The notes: a model not told the origin generated them from the sequence alone. A stretch of DNA of 64,000 nucleotides from an uncultured Christensenellaceae bacterium (GCA_910586925.1 CAJUKG010000005.1:47333-111332), one strand, 5' to 3'. Shown: positions 17,555-26,763, numbered from the stretch's first letter. Numbers and translations: made by a program.

Positions 17555-17615
17555 GCGTGATATACGCAATAATACCGTCACAGCAATTGAGAGCTGGCAG
17601 AACCAACTCTCACGC
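17555..17615 (-). promoter_or_regulatory. Structured leader of the rimP-nusA operon
   Basis: The leader RNA contains a 9-bp hairpin GAGAGTTGG/CCAGCTCTC (17589-17611), flanked by GCGTGA (17610-17615) that can pair with TCACGC (17555-17560) next to the ribosome-binding site. Hairpins at this position are common ahead of rimP in Bacillota as far as I recall. No terminator U-run is seen. Confidence 0.5.
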
Positions 17616-17636
17616 TAAACCTTATAGTACTACTAT

Positions 17637-17665
17637 AATATAACACTTTTACGCTTCATTTGCAA
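17637..17665 (-). promoter_or_regulatory. Sigma-A-type promoter of the rimP-nusA-infB operon
   Basis: Minus-strand TTGCAA (17660-17665), 17-nt spacer, TATATT (17637-17642). It lies in the 171-bp gap after the PolC-like gene and drives about ten genes down to 8669. Confidence 0.75.
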
Positions 17666-17714
17666 GCGTTTTGCGATTATTCGCGAAAATAATTTTCGAG
17701 CCGAGCGAAACCAT

Positions 17715-19187
17715 TCACCGCTTTTTTTCGGCGATGATCCTGTGCATCGCGACAAACGCGCGCGCCGTCGCGGCGGCGTCCGCCCATGCCCTGTGCGCGC
17801 TCGCGTTAGTAAGACCGAGCGATTCGAGCACGTTTGAAAGCGTCAGTTTCTGTATGCCGGGCACGGCGAGCGGCGCAAGCCCCATCGTATCGAAAGTGCG
17901 GCGGTCGCCGAACGTCCAACCGCAGCCGTTACCCCCCTTTATCAAGAACGGAAAGTCGAAAGATATATTGTGACCTATCAAACCGCAACCGTATGTAAAC
18001 TTATGAAAATCGGGAAGCACGTCCTCGAAAAGCGGTTGACCTTTGACCATTTCGTTGGTTATCCCCGTTTTTTCCACCACTTCGGGCGGGATCTCTTTTC
18101 GCGGGTCTATAAAGGTGGAAAAACTTTGCGTGATCTCTCCGTCTACTATCTTTACGGCACCGAGTTCGGTCGGTCTGTCGTCGAGTATGGAAAGCCCCGT
18201 CGTTTCGAAGTCGAATACCACGAACTCGCCTTTGAGCGCGGGCGGCAAATCCGTTTTCGCATCGAACATGCTCGACTGAACGTATTCCGCATAATCTTTG
18301 GGAATAACGCGTTCATACTTTGCGGCGGGCTTGCGAACGGGCGCGGCGTTCAAGCCCTCGGCGCGACAGTACGACACGGCACGCACCGAAATATTGGCTT
18401 CGCCGCGCACGCTGTCGTATTCCGCGTTGCCGACGACACATAAAGTTTTGCCCATCAATTCGGGATCGGTCACCGAAAATCCCTCGCCGCCCGTATAACG
18501 GCACTGCACCGATATTTCGCCGTCGTACAACAAAAATTTCTCGTACTTACGTCCGCCTTTACTGACAAACTCGGTGGGCATTGCGAAAACGCCGCACACC
18601 GCGACGTTATATCCGTTTGCCGTAACGGTATGTATCGCCGCCGCCCTGTCGCCCGTAAATTCGCCGACGATCGGCTTTACGTCGACGAGCCTGTACTCGT
18701 TCGGTTTTGCTTCCGTCATACCGCCGCGGGTAAGCGCGACGGCGGATATGTCCACTCGTACGGGGTCGATATAATTATTGCTCAAGAACTCCTCGAGCCG
18801 AGGCAAATAGTCGGCGCGAGCAAGCTCCAGCATACTGTCGTGCATTTTCATGCGCACGACAAGCTCGCCGTCCGTACTCGCCGTTATCGTATGCAATGTC
18901 GACGACACGTAAGAAAACTTCTCCGTGAACGCGACAACCGCCGCACGCAAAGATTTTGCGTCGGGCGGCGTATCGTCGATCTTAAGTTCCGCGACGGTAT
19001 GAAAACCGCACTTTTCGCCTATTATACGCGCAAGCTCGGCGCGCTCGGCGGCGACGAATTCGCGATCGCTCGCCTTGCACAAAACGGTCACCGTCGCTTT
19101 ATTCGCGCCGAATTCCACGCGCGGAAAACGCAAATTTTTATACCTGTCGCCGCATTCGGCGTTTATCTCGTTGTATATCCTGTTCAT
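17715..19187 (-). CDS. PolC-derived exonuclease lacking PHP and polymerase domains
   Basis: Protein of 490 residues occupying the polC position between ispG and rimP. Residues 1-200 resemble the PolC N-terminal domain, about 205-300 the PolC OB fold (EKFLLYDGEIS onwards), and about 325-485 a DEDDh 3'-5' exonuclease with intact motifs VVFDFETTG, IGHNISFDFPFL and HRAWADAAATA. Complete PolC is about 1400 residues and has the exonuclease inserted in a PHP domain, followed by palm/fingers. Here the OB part joins the exonuclease by a short linker, both PHP halves are absent, and the frame ends cleanly with no polymerase remnant in the 110 bp downstream. It could be a proofreading or repair nuclease; the replicative polymerase must be elsewhere. 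Confidence 0.85.
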   Translation of the reverse strand: MNRIYNEINAECGDRYKNLRFPRVEFGANKATVTVLCKASDREFVAAERAELARIIGEKCGFHTVAELKIDDTPPDAKSLRAAVVAFTEKFSYVSSTLHTITASTDGELVVRMKMHDSMLELARADYLPRLEEFLSNNYIDPVRVDISAVALTRGGMTEAKPNEYRLVDVKPIVGEFTGDRAAAIHTVTANGYNVAVCGVFAMPTEFVSKGGRKYEKFLLYDGEISVQCRYTGGEGFSVTDPELMGKTLCVVGNAEYDSVRGEANISVRAVSYCRAEGLNAAPVRKPAAKYERVIPKDYAEYVQSSMFDAKTDLPPALKGEFVVFDFETTGLSILDDRPTELGAVKIVDGEITQSFSTFIDPRKEIPPEVVEKTGITNEMVKGQPLFEDVLPDFHKFTYGCGLIGHNISFDFPFLIKGGNGCGWTFGDRRTFDTMGLAPLAVPGIQKLTLSNVLESLGLTNASAHRAWADAAATARAFVAMHRIIAEKKR

Positions 19188-19188
19188 G

Positions 19189-20229
19189 TTACTCCGATAT
19201 TTTCGCGTCGATAAGCGCGAGAAGCTCTTTGACTATATCTTTTGTGTCTATGGTGCGAACGACTTTGCCGCCGACAAACAGCGCGGCTTTGCCGTTACCG
19301 CCGCCGCACGCGCCGAAGTCGGCGTCGCCCGCTTCGCCAGGACCGTTCACGACGCAACCCATTACGGCGACCTTGACTTTCTTTCTTATATGCGCGGTTT
19401 TCTCTTTCAGCTCGTCCACTACCGACTTCAAGTCGTACTTGCACCGCGAGCACGTCGGGCATGATATTATCTCGCAATATTCTTTATCGACGCCCGCTTC
19501 CTGCAATATAGTCTTTGCCGCAGAAACTTCGTTCACGGGGTCGCCAGACAGCGAAACGCGCACGGTATCGCCTATTCCGTCCACGAGCAGCGCGCCTATC
19601 CCCACCGCCGAACGCACTATGCCGCGCATATCCGCGCCGCTCTCCGTCACGCCGAGGTGCAACGGATAATCGACCGTTGCCGCGAGTTTGCGGTACGCGT
19701 CCACCATAGTTTTCACGTCCGACGACTTGACCGAAATCACTATATCGGTAAATCCAAATTTTTCGAGAAGTTTTACATGCTTCATCGCGCTCGCGACAAG
19801 CGCGTCGCTTTTATTCATGTGCTTGACGTCGCTTTCGAGAGAACCCGTATTGACGCCGACGCGAATGGGAACGCCGTGCGCTTTGCATGCGTCCACCACT
19901 TTTCGGACGTTTTTCTCGTCGCCGATATAGCCGGGATTGAAGCGAATCTTGTCGAACCCGATTTCCGCGCACGCTATGGCGTGCCGATAATCGAACTGAA
20001 TGTCGGCAACGAGCGGCATGTCGAACTTGCCGATATAGTTCCTGCACGCTTCGACTTCCGCGTCACTCGACACCGCAAGCCGCGCTATATCGCAACCCGC
20101 GAGCTGCAACCTTTTAAGCTGCTCTGTCGTCGCCGCCACGTCGAGCGTGTCGGTGTTAGTCATCGACTGCACCGCAATGCGGTTACCGCCGCCTATAATG
20201 ATATTTTTGATTTTAACCGTAGTACTCAC
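19189..20229 (-). CDS. ispG: 4-hydroxy-3-methylbut-2-en-1-yl diphosphate synthase
   Basis: Fe-S enzyme of 346 residues in the methylerythritol phosphate (MEP) isoprenoid pathway. TIM-barrel N-terminus with QSMTNTDT (about 20-27), RFNPGYIGDEKNV; C-terminal [4Fe-4S] cysteines in SCPTCSRCKYD (about 265-275) and MGCVVNGPGE. It starts with GTG 9 nt after the rseP stop with no Shine-Dalgarno, so it is probably coupled to rseP. The dxr-rseP-ispG order is common in Bacillota. Confidence 0.97.
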   Translation of the reverse strand: MSTTVKIKNIIIGGGNRIAVQSMTNTDTLDVAATTEQLKRLQLAGCDIARLAVSSDAEVEACRNYIGKFDMPLVADIQFDYRHAIACAEIGFDKIRFNPGYIGDEKNVRKVVDACKAHGVPIRVGVNTGSLESDVKHMNKSDALVASAMKHVKLLEKFGFTDIVISVKSSDVKTMVDAYRKLAATVDYPLHLGVTESGADMRGIVRSAVGIGALLVDGIGDTVRVSLSGDPVNEVSAAKTILQEAGVDKEYCEIISCPTCSRCKYDLKSVVDELKEKTAHIRKKVKVAVMGCVVNGPGEAGDADFGACGGGNGKAALFVGGKVVRTIDTKDIVKELLALIDAKISE

Positions 20230-20238
20230 GGTTATATT

Positions 20239-21510
20239 TTACAACGCGAAAGACAAAATGTCAACTATCACGACGAATAACATTATGACGATCAATCCGA
20301 CAAAATTTATTATGCCCTCGACCTTGCGGTTTATCGGCTTTTTGCGTATCCATTCGATAAGCGTAAATATTACTTTACACCCGTCGAGTGCGGGTATCGG
20401 CAAAAGGTTGAACATTGCGAGGTTACTCGCGATAAGCGGCAGTAACAGCAGGATATTTCGCCAATTCGCTATCGACACGTCAGCCATCATTTTGATCGAG
20501 CCTATCGGACCGGACATAGCCGTAATGGGAATACGTCCCGTGATAAGTCCGCCGAAACTCCCGAGTATCGACCAAGCGAGCTTGAACGTGTACGGCACGC
20601 AGTACAAAAACGCATTACCCGCCGTTTTCCCCGTAAACTCGTTTGTAGTCAACATTCCGAATCCGACGTACTCGGTGGTTTTCCCCTCCTCGTTCGTATA
20701 TACGATATTCTTGCGTTCGAGTTCGACGGAGATAATTTCGCCGCCTCTATCCACTTCCACGGTCACCGTGTCACCGAGTTTATATCCCGCCACAAGATCG
20801 GCGTACGTATCGAGTATCGTTATCTTCTTGCCGTCGACGGCGCGAATGACGTCGCCCGACTGCAAAGCGCAGTATGGCGTCCCGTCGGGCGCGGCATACA
20901 CTTCGCCGACCACGGGCACGGCATACCCCACCGACCATATGAATATGAACGAAAAAATAATCGCGGACAGCAGATTGAACGTAATGCCGCCGAGAAGCAC
21001 GATGATCCGCTTCCACGGTTTTTGCTGATTGAACGTGAGAACGGGGTTGCCGTTTTTATCGAGCCGCACCTCTTTCTTCGGCGCGGCATCGCACTTCTTC
21101 GCGTCGTCTTTAATTTCCGTGCGCATTACGAACGAGAGCAGATCGTCGTCCTTGCCGTGACTTTCGGTATTTTTCCCGCTCTCCGCGTTGCAAGCGGCGT
21201 CGCCGTTATTGCTTTCCTGTTTATCCGCGGTTTCGCCCGTCGGTTTATCCGCATCGCTTTGCGGCGGGGGCGCGTCGTCGTCATCGTCCTCGCCGAGAAA
21301 AGCGCAATACCCGCCGAGCGGAATGGCGCGCAGGCTGAACGTTTCGCCGTTCTTGAGTTTTTTGCCGAATATTTTCGGACCGAACCCGATCGAAAACTCG
21401 TTGACGGTAAAGCCCAAAATTTTCGCCGCGACATAATGCCCAAGCTCGTGGATCGTCACCATTACGAGCAGTATGACGACGGACAGCAGTATATAGCCGA
21501 AATACTCCAT
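20239..21510 (-). CDS. rseP: Site-2 zinc metalloprotease RseP/RasP
   Basis: Intramembrane protease of 423 residues. Active-site HELGH at residues 21-25 in the first membrane helix, a PDZ domain at about 195-270 and the second zinc motif FNLLPIPALDG near 370-380. Between about residues 74 and 150 there is a long acidic, Ser/Asn/Gly/Cys-containing hydrophilic insert (starting GEDDDDDAPPP) before the second helix, longer and lower in complexity than usual. In relatives it cleaves anti-sigma factors and signal-peptide remnants. Stop and start overlap with ispG/dxr neighbours only marginally. Confidence 0.95.
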   Translation of the reverse strand: MEYFGYILLSVVILLVMVTIHELGHYVAAKILGFTVNEFSIGFGPKIFGKKLKNGETFSLRAIPLGGYCAFLGEDDDDDAPPPQSDADKPTGETADKQESNNGDAACNAESGKNTESHGKDDDLLSFVMRTEIKDDAKKCDAAPKKEVRLDKNGNPVLTFNQQKPWKRIIVLLGGITFNLLSAIIFSFIFIWSVGYAVPVVGEVYAAPDGTPYCALQSGDVIRAVDGKKITILDTYADLVAGYKLGDTVTVEVDRGGEIISVELERKNIVYTNEEGKTTEYVGFGMLTTNEFTGKTAGNAFLYCVPYTFKLAWSILGSFGGLITGRIPITAMSGPIGSIKMMADVSIANWRNILLLLPLIASNLAMFNLLPIPALDGCKVIFTLIEWIRKKPINRKVEGIINFVGLIVIMLFVVIVDILSFAL

Positions 21511-22622
21511 TAGTTTCCTCGATATTTAGAGTATATTAAGCCGTATATGCGATTATGCACCGAATATATTTCCTCCGCCGTATCGCCGCCCGAAAGCTCG
21601 GTTTTTCCGAGCGTATCCTCGACGATATCCACTATATCGGTAAAATGTATTTTCCGTTCGAGAAACAGCCTTACCGCGGCTTCGTTTGCGGCGTTCAGAA
21701 CAGTGCCCGCAAGCCCGCCCGTTTTAATAGCCTGTTTCGCGAGCGCGGGCGCACGGAATTTTTCCTCGTCGGGCGGTAAAAACCCGAGCGACAGCGGCAA
21801 AGCGAGCGGCGTATATTCGCGCGGCGCGTGGTCGGGATACGTCAACGCATACTGTATCGGTTGACGCATATCGGGAAATCCCGCCTGCGCCTTGATCGAG
21901 CCGTCCTCGAACTCGACCATGGAATGTACCACGCTCTCGGGATGAATGACGTAATCTATATCCGTTGTTCCGAACAGCCACCGCGCCTCTATCAACTCGA
22001 GTCCCTTGTTCATCATAGTCGCGCTGTCGACCGAGATCTTTCTCCCCATGCTCCAATTCGGGTGCGCGACGGCGCGCTCGGGCGTGACGCTTTCAAGCTC
22101 GTTCGACGGCGTAAAATAGAACGGTCCGCCGCTCGCGGTGAGAATAATGCGCTTGAACTTCTTCTCGCCGCGCAAACACTGCCACACAGCCGAGTGCTCG
22201 GAATCGACGGGACAAACGATCCCGCCCTTTTCGGTGACGAGTTTTCCGCCCGCGACAAGGCTTTCTTTGTTCGCGAGCGCGACCGTTTTTTTCATGTCGA
22301 GAGCCGCGAGCACCGCTTTAAGCCCTATCATGCCGACGACCGCGACGACCGCGGTATCGCAACCGTCGAGCACAGCCGTTAGCGCGTCGTCGCCGCCGAA
22401 CACCTTCACGTTCGGTAGCGCGGCTCTGACTTCCCGCACTTTCGTTTCGTCGTATATACCGAGCGTCTTGCAATCGAATTCTTTGGCAAGCTCAATAAGC
22501 CGTTCCGCGGACGAGCGGCACGACAAAGCCACAACCTCGTATTTATCGCGGTTGTGGCGTACAATGTCAATGGTCTGAGTACCGATAGAACCGGTACAGC
22601 CGAGTATTGCGAGTTTTTTCAT
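21510..22622 (-). CDS. dxr: 1-deoxy-D-xylulose 5-phosphate reductoisomerase
   Basis: NADPH-dependent enzyme of 370 residues, second step of the MEP pathway. N-terminal GCTGSIGTQT (about 8-17) binds NADPH; the catalytic region shows ANKESLVAGG, DSEHSA and SMGRKISVDSATMMNKGLE. The start ATG at 22622 overlaps the cdsA stop; the open frame further upstream is a shadow of cdsA. Its stop shares one base with the rseP start codon. Confidence 0.97.
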   Translation of the reverse strand: MKKLAILGCTGSIGTQTIDIVRHNRDKYEVVALSCRSSAERLIELAKEFDCKTLGIYDETKVREVRAALPNVKVFGGDDALTAVLDGCDTAVVAVVGMIGLKAVLAALDMKKTVALANKESLVAGGKLVTEKGGIVCPVDSEHSAVWQCLRGEKKFKRIILTASGGPFYFTPSNELESVTPERAVAHPNWSMGRKISVDSATMMNKGLELIEARWLFGTTDIDYVIHPESVVHSMVEFEDGSIKAQAGFPDMRQPIQYALTYPDHAPREYTPLALPLSLGFLPPDEEKFRAPALAKQAIKTGGLAGTVLNAANEAAVRLFLERKIHFTDIVDIVEDTLGKTELSGGDTAEEIYSVHNRIYGLIYSKYRGN

Positions 22623-23551
22623 AACACTATCAATATCATGACGGCAAAATAAATATAGTAGAACACGCCGCAGAATAAGAAGCCGTCCACACGGTCGAGT
22701 ATCCCGCCGTGCCCTGGCAACAGGTTGGAATAGTCTTTTATGTTCGCGCGACGCTTGATGAACGACGCGACGAGATCGCCTATCTGGTCGAACACCGATC
22801 CCACAAGCCCGAGTGCGACGAAATTCAGTATCGTGGTAAGCCAATCGTCGGTGAGCATTTTCAGTCCGAAAAGATTGACCCCGAAATGTTCCGCGAAGAA
22901 AGTGAACAGGCAGATCACGCCCGCGCCGACGATGCCGCCGAACAGCCCGCCTATCGCGCCGCTTATCGTTTTGTTGGGACTGATCGTCGGGCACAGTTTT
23001 TTGCCCTTGAGCCTGCTTCCGATCTGGTAAGCGAACATATCGGTAAACGCGGGCACTACAAACATAAGCGCGATACCCGCATTGCGGAACGGCATGGACG
23101 CGGCGACGTCGATGACGCCGAGATCGGGATACATAAAGTAATTGATCCCCACCGAGAACATGAGTATCGCACTCGGGTACATCATGGTGAAGATCGTAGA
23201 CATGGCATTGCCCTTGACGTACGTTTTGGAACACGCCGTGACTATCAAAGTCACTATAACCATCAACACTATCGACAGGAAGTACGCAGACATGCCGAGC
23301 GATGCGGACTTATAAAAATACTGCGTAAACCAAAACGCCGCAAACCCGACGCCCACCTGAATTAAATTCAGCACGAAAATAGGCTCGCTCAAAACATTCG
23401 ATATAGCCTTGCTCATTTCGTACACACCGCACACCGCGATGAGCAGAATGAAAATATCGAAGAATATCGGGTGGACGTACATTGCGAGCAAGAACACCGC
23501 GACATAAACTATAGTAATCAACAGACCGGTCACTACTCGATCTTTTTTCAT
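22619..23551 (-). CDS. cdsA: Phosphatidate cytidylyltransferase
   Basis: Integral membrane enzyme of 310 residues with about eight hydrophobic helices that makes CDP-diacylglycerol for phospholipid synthesis. The CDP-alcohol signature region is present: TDMFAYQIGSRLKGKKLCP, SPNKTISGAIGG, and near the end FDQIGDLVASFIKR, then KDYSNLLPGHGGILDRVDG. It overlaps uppS and dxr by 4 nt each. Confidence 0.96.
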   Translation of the reverse strand: MKKDRVVTGLLITIVYVAVFLLAMYVHPIFFDIFILLIAVCGVYEMSKAISNVLSEPIFVLNLIQVGVGFAAFWFTQYFYKSASLGMSAYFLSIVLMVIVTLIVTACSKTYVKGNAMSTIFTMMYPSAILMFSVGINYFMYPDLGVIDVAASMPFRNAGIALMFVVPAFTDMFAYQIGSRLKGKKLCPTISPNKTISGAIGGLFGGIVGAGVICLFTFFAEHFGVNLFGLKMLTDDWLTTILNFVALGLVGSVFDQIGDLVASFIKRRANIKDYSNLLPGHGGILDRVDGFLFCGVFYYIYFAVMILIVL

Positions 23552-24252
23552 ACTTTACCGAACCTCCGAGTGCGTTTCGCGAACTCGTCAAGCATATCGC
23601 ACGCTTCCGCGGCGGAAAAATCCGGCCACAGCGTATCCGTGAAAAACAGTTCGCCGTATGCCGCCTGATACAACAGAAAATTACTTAGCCGCTTCTCTCC
23701 GCCCGTTCTCACTATCATGTCGAGTTCGGGCAGATCCGCGGTGTACAATCCTCTTTCGATACTGCGTTCGGTGATCTCGCCGCTTGCCGCCGCGAGCTTG
23801 CACGCTCGCACGATTTCCGCGCGGCTGCCGTAGTTGAACGCAATGTTTACCGTCTTATCGTTGCCGTCGCCGAGCGTCTCGGCTTCCGTCATAAGTTTTA
23901 CCACGTCGTCGGGCAAGCTCTCGCGTTCGCCCGAAAACACCACCCGCGCACCGCGTACGACGAGTTTTTTCACGAGCGGCAAAATCTGCTTTCTGAACAG
24001 CGCGAACAGCGATTTGACCTCGCTCACGGGTCGTCCGCCGTTCTCCGTGGAAAACGCGAACACCGTGACGCACCGCACGCCGCGATCGAGCATACATTCG
24101 ACGATCGGCTCGATGTTCTTGACTCCGGCACGGTGTCCCGCCGCGCGCGGAAGATGCCGCGACGTCGCCCACCTGCCGTTGCCGTCCATTATTATACCGA
24201 CATGCCGCGGGATACGGGCATCTGCGGATATATCGACGGCGTCAGATTTCAA
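23548..24252 (-). CDS. uppS: Undecaprenyl diphosphate synthase
   Basis: cis-Prenyltransferase of 234 residues that makes the C55 carrier lipid for wall synthesis. Motifs HVGIIMDGNGRWA (about 17-29), AGHRAG, VTVFAFSTEN, RTGGEKRLSNFLLYQAAYGELFF and LWPDF are all intact. The start is inside frr (11-nt overlap). Confidence 0.97.
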   Translation of the reverse strand: MKSDAVDISADARIPRHVGIIMDGNGRWATSRHLPRAAGHRAGVKNIEPIVECMLDRGVRCVTVFAFSTENGGRPVSEVKSLFALFRKQILPLVKKLVVRGARVVFSGERESLPDDVVKLMTEAETLGDGNDKTVNIAFNYGSRAEIVRACKLAAASGEITERSIERGLYTADLPELDMIVRTGGEKRLSNFLLYQAAYGELFFTDTLWPDFSAAEACDMLDEFAKRTRRFGKV

Positions 24253-24805
24253 GAAGATCGGCTTCCTTGTCTTTCACGAGTTTATCCACTTTTTCGACGG
24301 CGGCATCGAGCTTCTTCTGAATGATTTTCTCATACTCGGCGATCTCGTCCTCCGACACTTCTTTCTTGAGCTTTTTGCCGACCTCGAGCGCGTCGCGACG
24401 CTCGTTGCGAAGCGCGACTTTCGCGTCCTCGCCTGTCTTTTTGACCTGTTTGATGAGGTCGCGGCGACGTTCCTCGGTAAGCTGCGGGAAGCTCAAGCGG
24501 ATCACTTTGCCGTCGTCTACGGGATTAAGTCCGAGATCGGCGGCGATTATCGCCTTTTTGACTTCCTTGAGCGCGGAAATATCATAAAGCGAAACCATGA
24601 GCGTCCGAGCATCGGGCACCGAGATATTCGCCATTTGATTGAGCGGAGTTTGCATGCCGTAATAATCGACGGTCACACGGCTCAACACTACGGGGTTGGC
24701 GCGTCCCGCACGCATGGAATTGAGTTCCGTTTTTAAGTGGTCGAGAACTTTGTTGAGCTTCTCGTCGATTTTATCCGACTGCTCGATAAGCTTTTCGTTT
24801 TGCAT
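24242..24805 (-). CDS. frr: Ribosome recycling factor
   Basis: Protein of 187 residues that with EF-G splits post-termination ribosomes. Family motifs: LNSMRAGRANP (about 28-38), NISVPDARTLMVSLYD, RLSFPQLTEERRRDL and KVALRNERRDA. Strong AAGGAGGT Shine-Dalgarno. The 140-bp gap up to pyrH holds no feature I recognise. Confidence 0.97.
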   Translation of the reverse strand: MQNEKLIEQSDKIDEKLNKVLDHLKTELNSMRAGRANPVVLSRVTVDYYGMQTPLNQMANISVPDARTLMVSLYDISALKEVKKAIIAADLGLNPVDDGKVIRLSFPQLTEERRRDLIKQVKKTGEDAKVALRNERRDALEVGKKLKKEVSEDEIAEYEKIIQKKLDAAVEKVDKLVKDKEADLLEI

Positions 24806-24945
24806 GTTGTGACCTCCTTGTCACCGAAAATCGCGGTCGCAAAGCACGACGGCGCAACTTTAAGTTTGATGATACGATCTCCGAGCGAGTGCCGCATAAC
24901 GCCGCAAACGCAGTCCGAAACCGAATACGGTTTACAATCAAAATA

Positions 24946-25641
24946 CTATTTTATCACGGTACCGATCTTCTCGCCGTTAGCCGCACGGATAATGCTGTTT
25001 TCTTCGTTCAACCCGAACGCGACGATGGGAATATTGTTTTCCATGCACATCGTGACGGAAGTGAAATCCATGACGGCGATATTCTTGTTAAGCACGTCCA
25101 TATACGACAGAGTGTCGAACTTCTTCGCGTTCTTGTTCGATTTGGGATCACTGTCGTACACGCCGTCCACGTTCTTCGCCATGAGCAACACGTCGGCTTT
25201 GATCTCGGCGGCGCGAAGTGCCGCGCCCGAATCGGTCGTAAAATACGGATTGCCGGTGCCGCACGCAAAAATGACTATGCGCCCGCACTCGAAATGCCGC
25301 AGTGCTTTGCGCAAGATGAACGGCTCGGCAACAGCGGGAATGGAAAGCGCGGTCTGCACCCGCGTCGGCACGCCTTTCTTCTCGATAGCGTCCTGAAGCG
25401 CGAGCGCGTTCATTATCGTCGCCAACATTCCCATATGGTCCGCGGTTACCTTGTCCATGGCGACGCCTTGCCTGCCGCGCCAAAAATTGCCGCCGCCGAC
25501 TACTATGGCTATCTGTACGCCCTTGCCCGCAAGCTCGACGAGCTGACACACCACTCTGTCCACGGTTGCGGGGTCGATGCCGGTTCCCGTAGCTCCCGCA
25601 AGAGCTTCGCCGCTTAACTTTAATAGCACTCTGTTGTACAT
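24946..25641 (-). CDS. pyrH: UMP kinase
   Basis: Amino-acid-kinase-fold enzyme of 231 residues phosphorylating UMP to UDP. LLKLSGEAL (about 7-15), VVGGGNFWRG (about 48-57), and CGTGNPYFTTDSGAALRAAE are typical. The ATG at 25641 follows AGGAG; an in-frame start 18 nt upstream is less likely. Canonical tsf-pyrH-frr order. Confidence 0.96.
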   Translation of the reverse strand: MYNRVLLKLSGEALAGATGTGIDPATVDRVVCQLVELAGKGVQIAIVVGGGNFWRGRQGVAMDKVTADHMGMLATIMNALALQDAIEKKGVPTRVQTALSIPAVAEPFILRKALRHFECGRIVIFACGTGNPYFTTDSGAALRAAEIKADVLLMAKNVDGVYDSDPKSNKNAKKFDTLSYMDVLNKNIAVMDFTSVTMCMENNIPIVAFGLNEENSIIRAANGEKIGTVIK

Positions 25642-25691
25642 GACGCTCCTATTTCGCAACGCGCTTGTCCGCGCCGCGATCGTAATGTTAT

Positions 25692-25729
25692 AAAAATCGG
25701 CTTGCCCAAACCGACGGCAAGCCGAATTT
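25692..25729 (-). terminator. Intrinsic terminator after tsf
   Basis: Nine-bp stem CGGCTTGCC/GGCAAGCCG (25698-25706 with 25716-25724) with a T-rich tail on the minus strand (25692-25696). It separates rpsB-tsf from pyrH; partial readthrough probably feeds the downstream genes, since no good pyrH promoter is visible. A second, imperfect hairpin lies between here and the tsf stop. Confidence 0.8.
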
Positions 25730-25827
25730 TCGCAAACCGCAAACGAGCGGATTTAACCCGAACGGCAAAACGAACGCGCACTATTGCGCGACGATTTGCC
25801 GTAACGCTCGGTCGCGGTTCGATATTC

Positions 25828-26763
25828 TTATTTACCCGAAAGTTTTGCGACTTCTTCCGCGAGGTTGTCGGTGCGCTTTTCTATACCTTCGCCCATGACG
25901 AACTTGGTAAACTTGACGATATCGAGTTTAACACCCGTCGACTTCGCAGTATTCGCGACGAGTTGCTCGACGGTGATCGACGGATCTTTCGCGAACGCTT
26001 GGTACAACAAGCAGTTCTCTTTGTAGAAATTGCCGAGCTTGCCCTCCGCGATCTTGGCGAGTGCCTGTTGCGGTTTGGACGAGAGCTTCGGATCGTTGAG
26101 AAGCTGTTGATGAATGATCTCGCTTTCGTGGTCGATTTCCGATTGCGGAACATCGCTCTTGCGCACGTACGCGGGCTGGAACGCCGCGATATGCATGGCT
26201 ATATCGTGAGCCATGGCGACCACTTCGTCGAGCTTATCGCTCTTGAGTCCTTCCGCCGAGATCTCGACGAGAGTGCCGATCTTTCCGCCCATGTGGATAT
26301 ACGCTTCTTCCACTGCGGCGGGATTGCTCTGTACCGCGATACGGCGGAGCGAGATCTTCTCGCCCGTCTTTGCGGTAGCGGCGGTAATGAGTTCTTCCAC
26401 CGTGCCCTCGGGGGTTTTGACGGCTTTGAGCGCGTCGACGTCCTCGAGCTTGCTCTCGACTGCGGCTTTAGCTATGTCGCCGCACAGTTTGACGAATACG
26501 TCGGATTTAGCGACGAAGTCGGATTCGCAGTTGATCTCGACGAGCGCGCCGGTTTTGCGATCGGCGGAGATCGCCGACCACGCCGCGCCCTCGGCGGCGA
26601 TACGCGAAGCCTTTTTGGCAACGACCGACATGCCCTGCTCGCGAAGATATTCGCAAGCCTTTTCTATATTTCCGTCCGTCGCCACGAGTGCCTTTTTGCA
26701 CGCCATAAGACCGACGCCGGTAATTTCACGCAATTTTGCAACGTCACTTGCAGTAATGTTCAT
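25828..26763 (-). CDS. tsf: Translation elongation factor Ts
   Basis: Guanine nucleotide exchange factor for EF-Tu, 311 residues. N-terminal UBA-like segment with LREITGVGLMACKKAL (about 10-25), then VEINCESDFVAKSD, HIAAFQP and the C-terminal modules. The length fits the longer bacterial form. Shine-Dalgarno AGGAG precedes it; it lies 50 bp after rpsB. Confidence 0.97.
   Translation of the reverse strand: MNITASDVAKLREITGVGLMACKKALVATDGNIEKACEYLREQGMSVVAKKASRIAAEGAAWSAISADRKTGALVEINCESDFVAKSDVFVKLCGDIAKAAVESKLEDVDALKAVKTPEGTVEELITAATAKTGEKISLRRIAVQSNPAAVEEAYIHMGGKIGTLVEISAEGLKSDKLDEVVAMAHDIAMHIAAFQPAYVRKSDVPQSEIDHESEIIHQQLLNDPKLSSKPQQALAKIAEGKLGNFYKENCLLYQAFAKDPSITVEQLVANTAKSTGVKLDIVKFTKFVMGEGIEKRTDNLAEEVAKLSGK

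Noticed and set aside
17600..17720. Possible frameshifted remainder of polC after the 490-residue protein
   Set aside because: The gap has only the rimP promoter and leader; no frame shows PHP or polymerase motifs, so truncation by frameshift is not supported.
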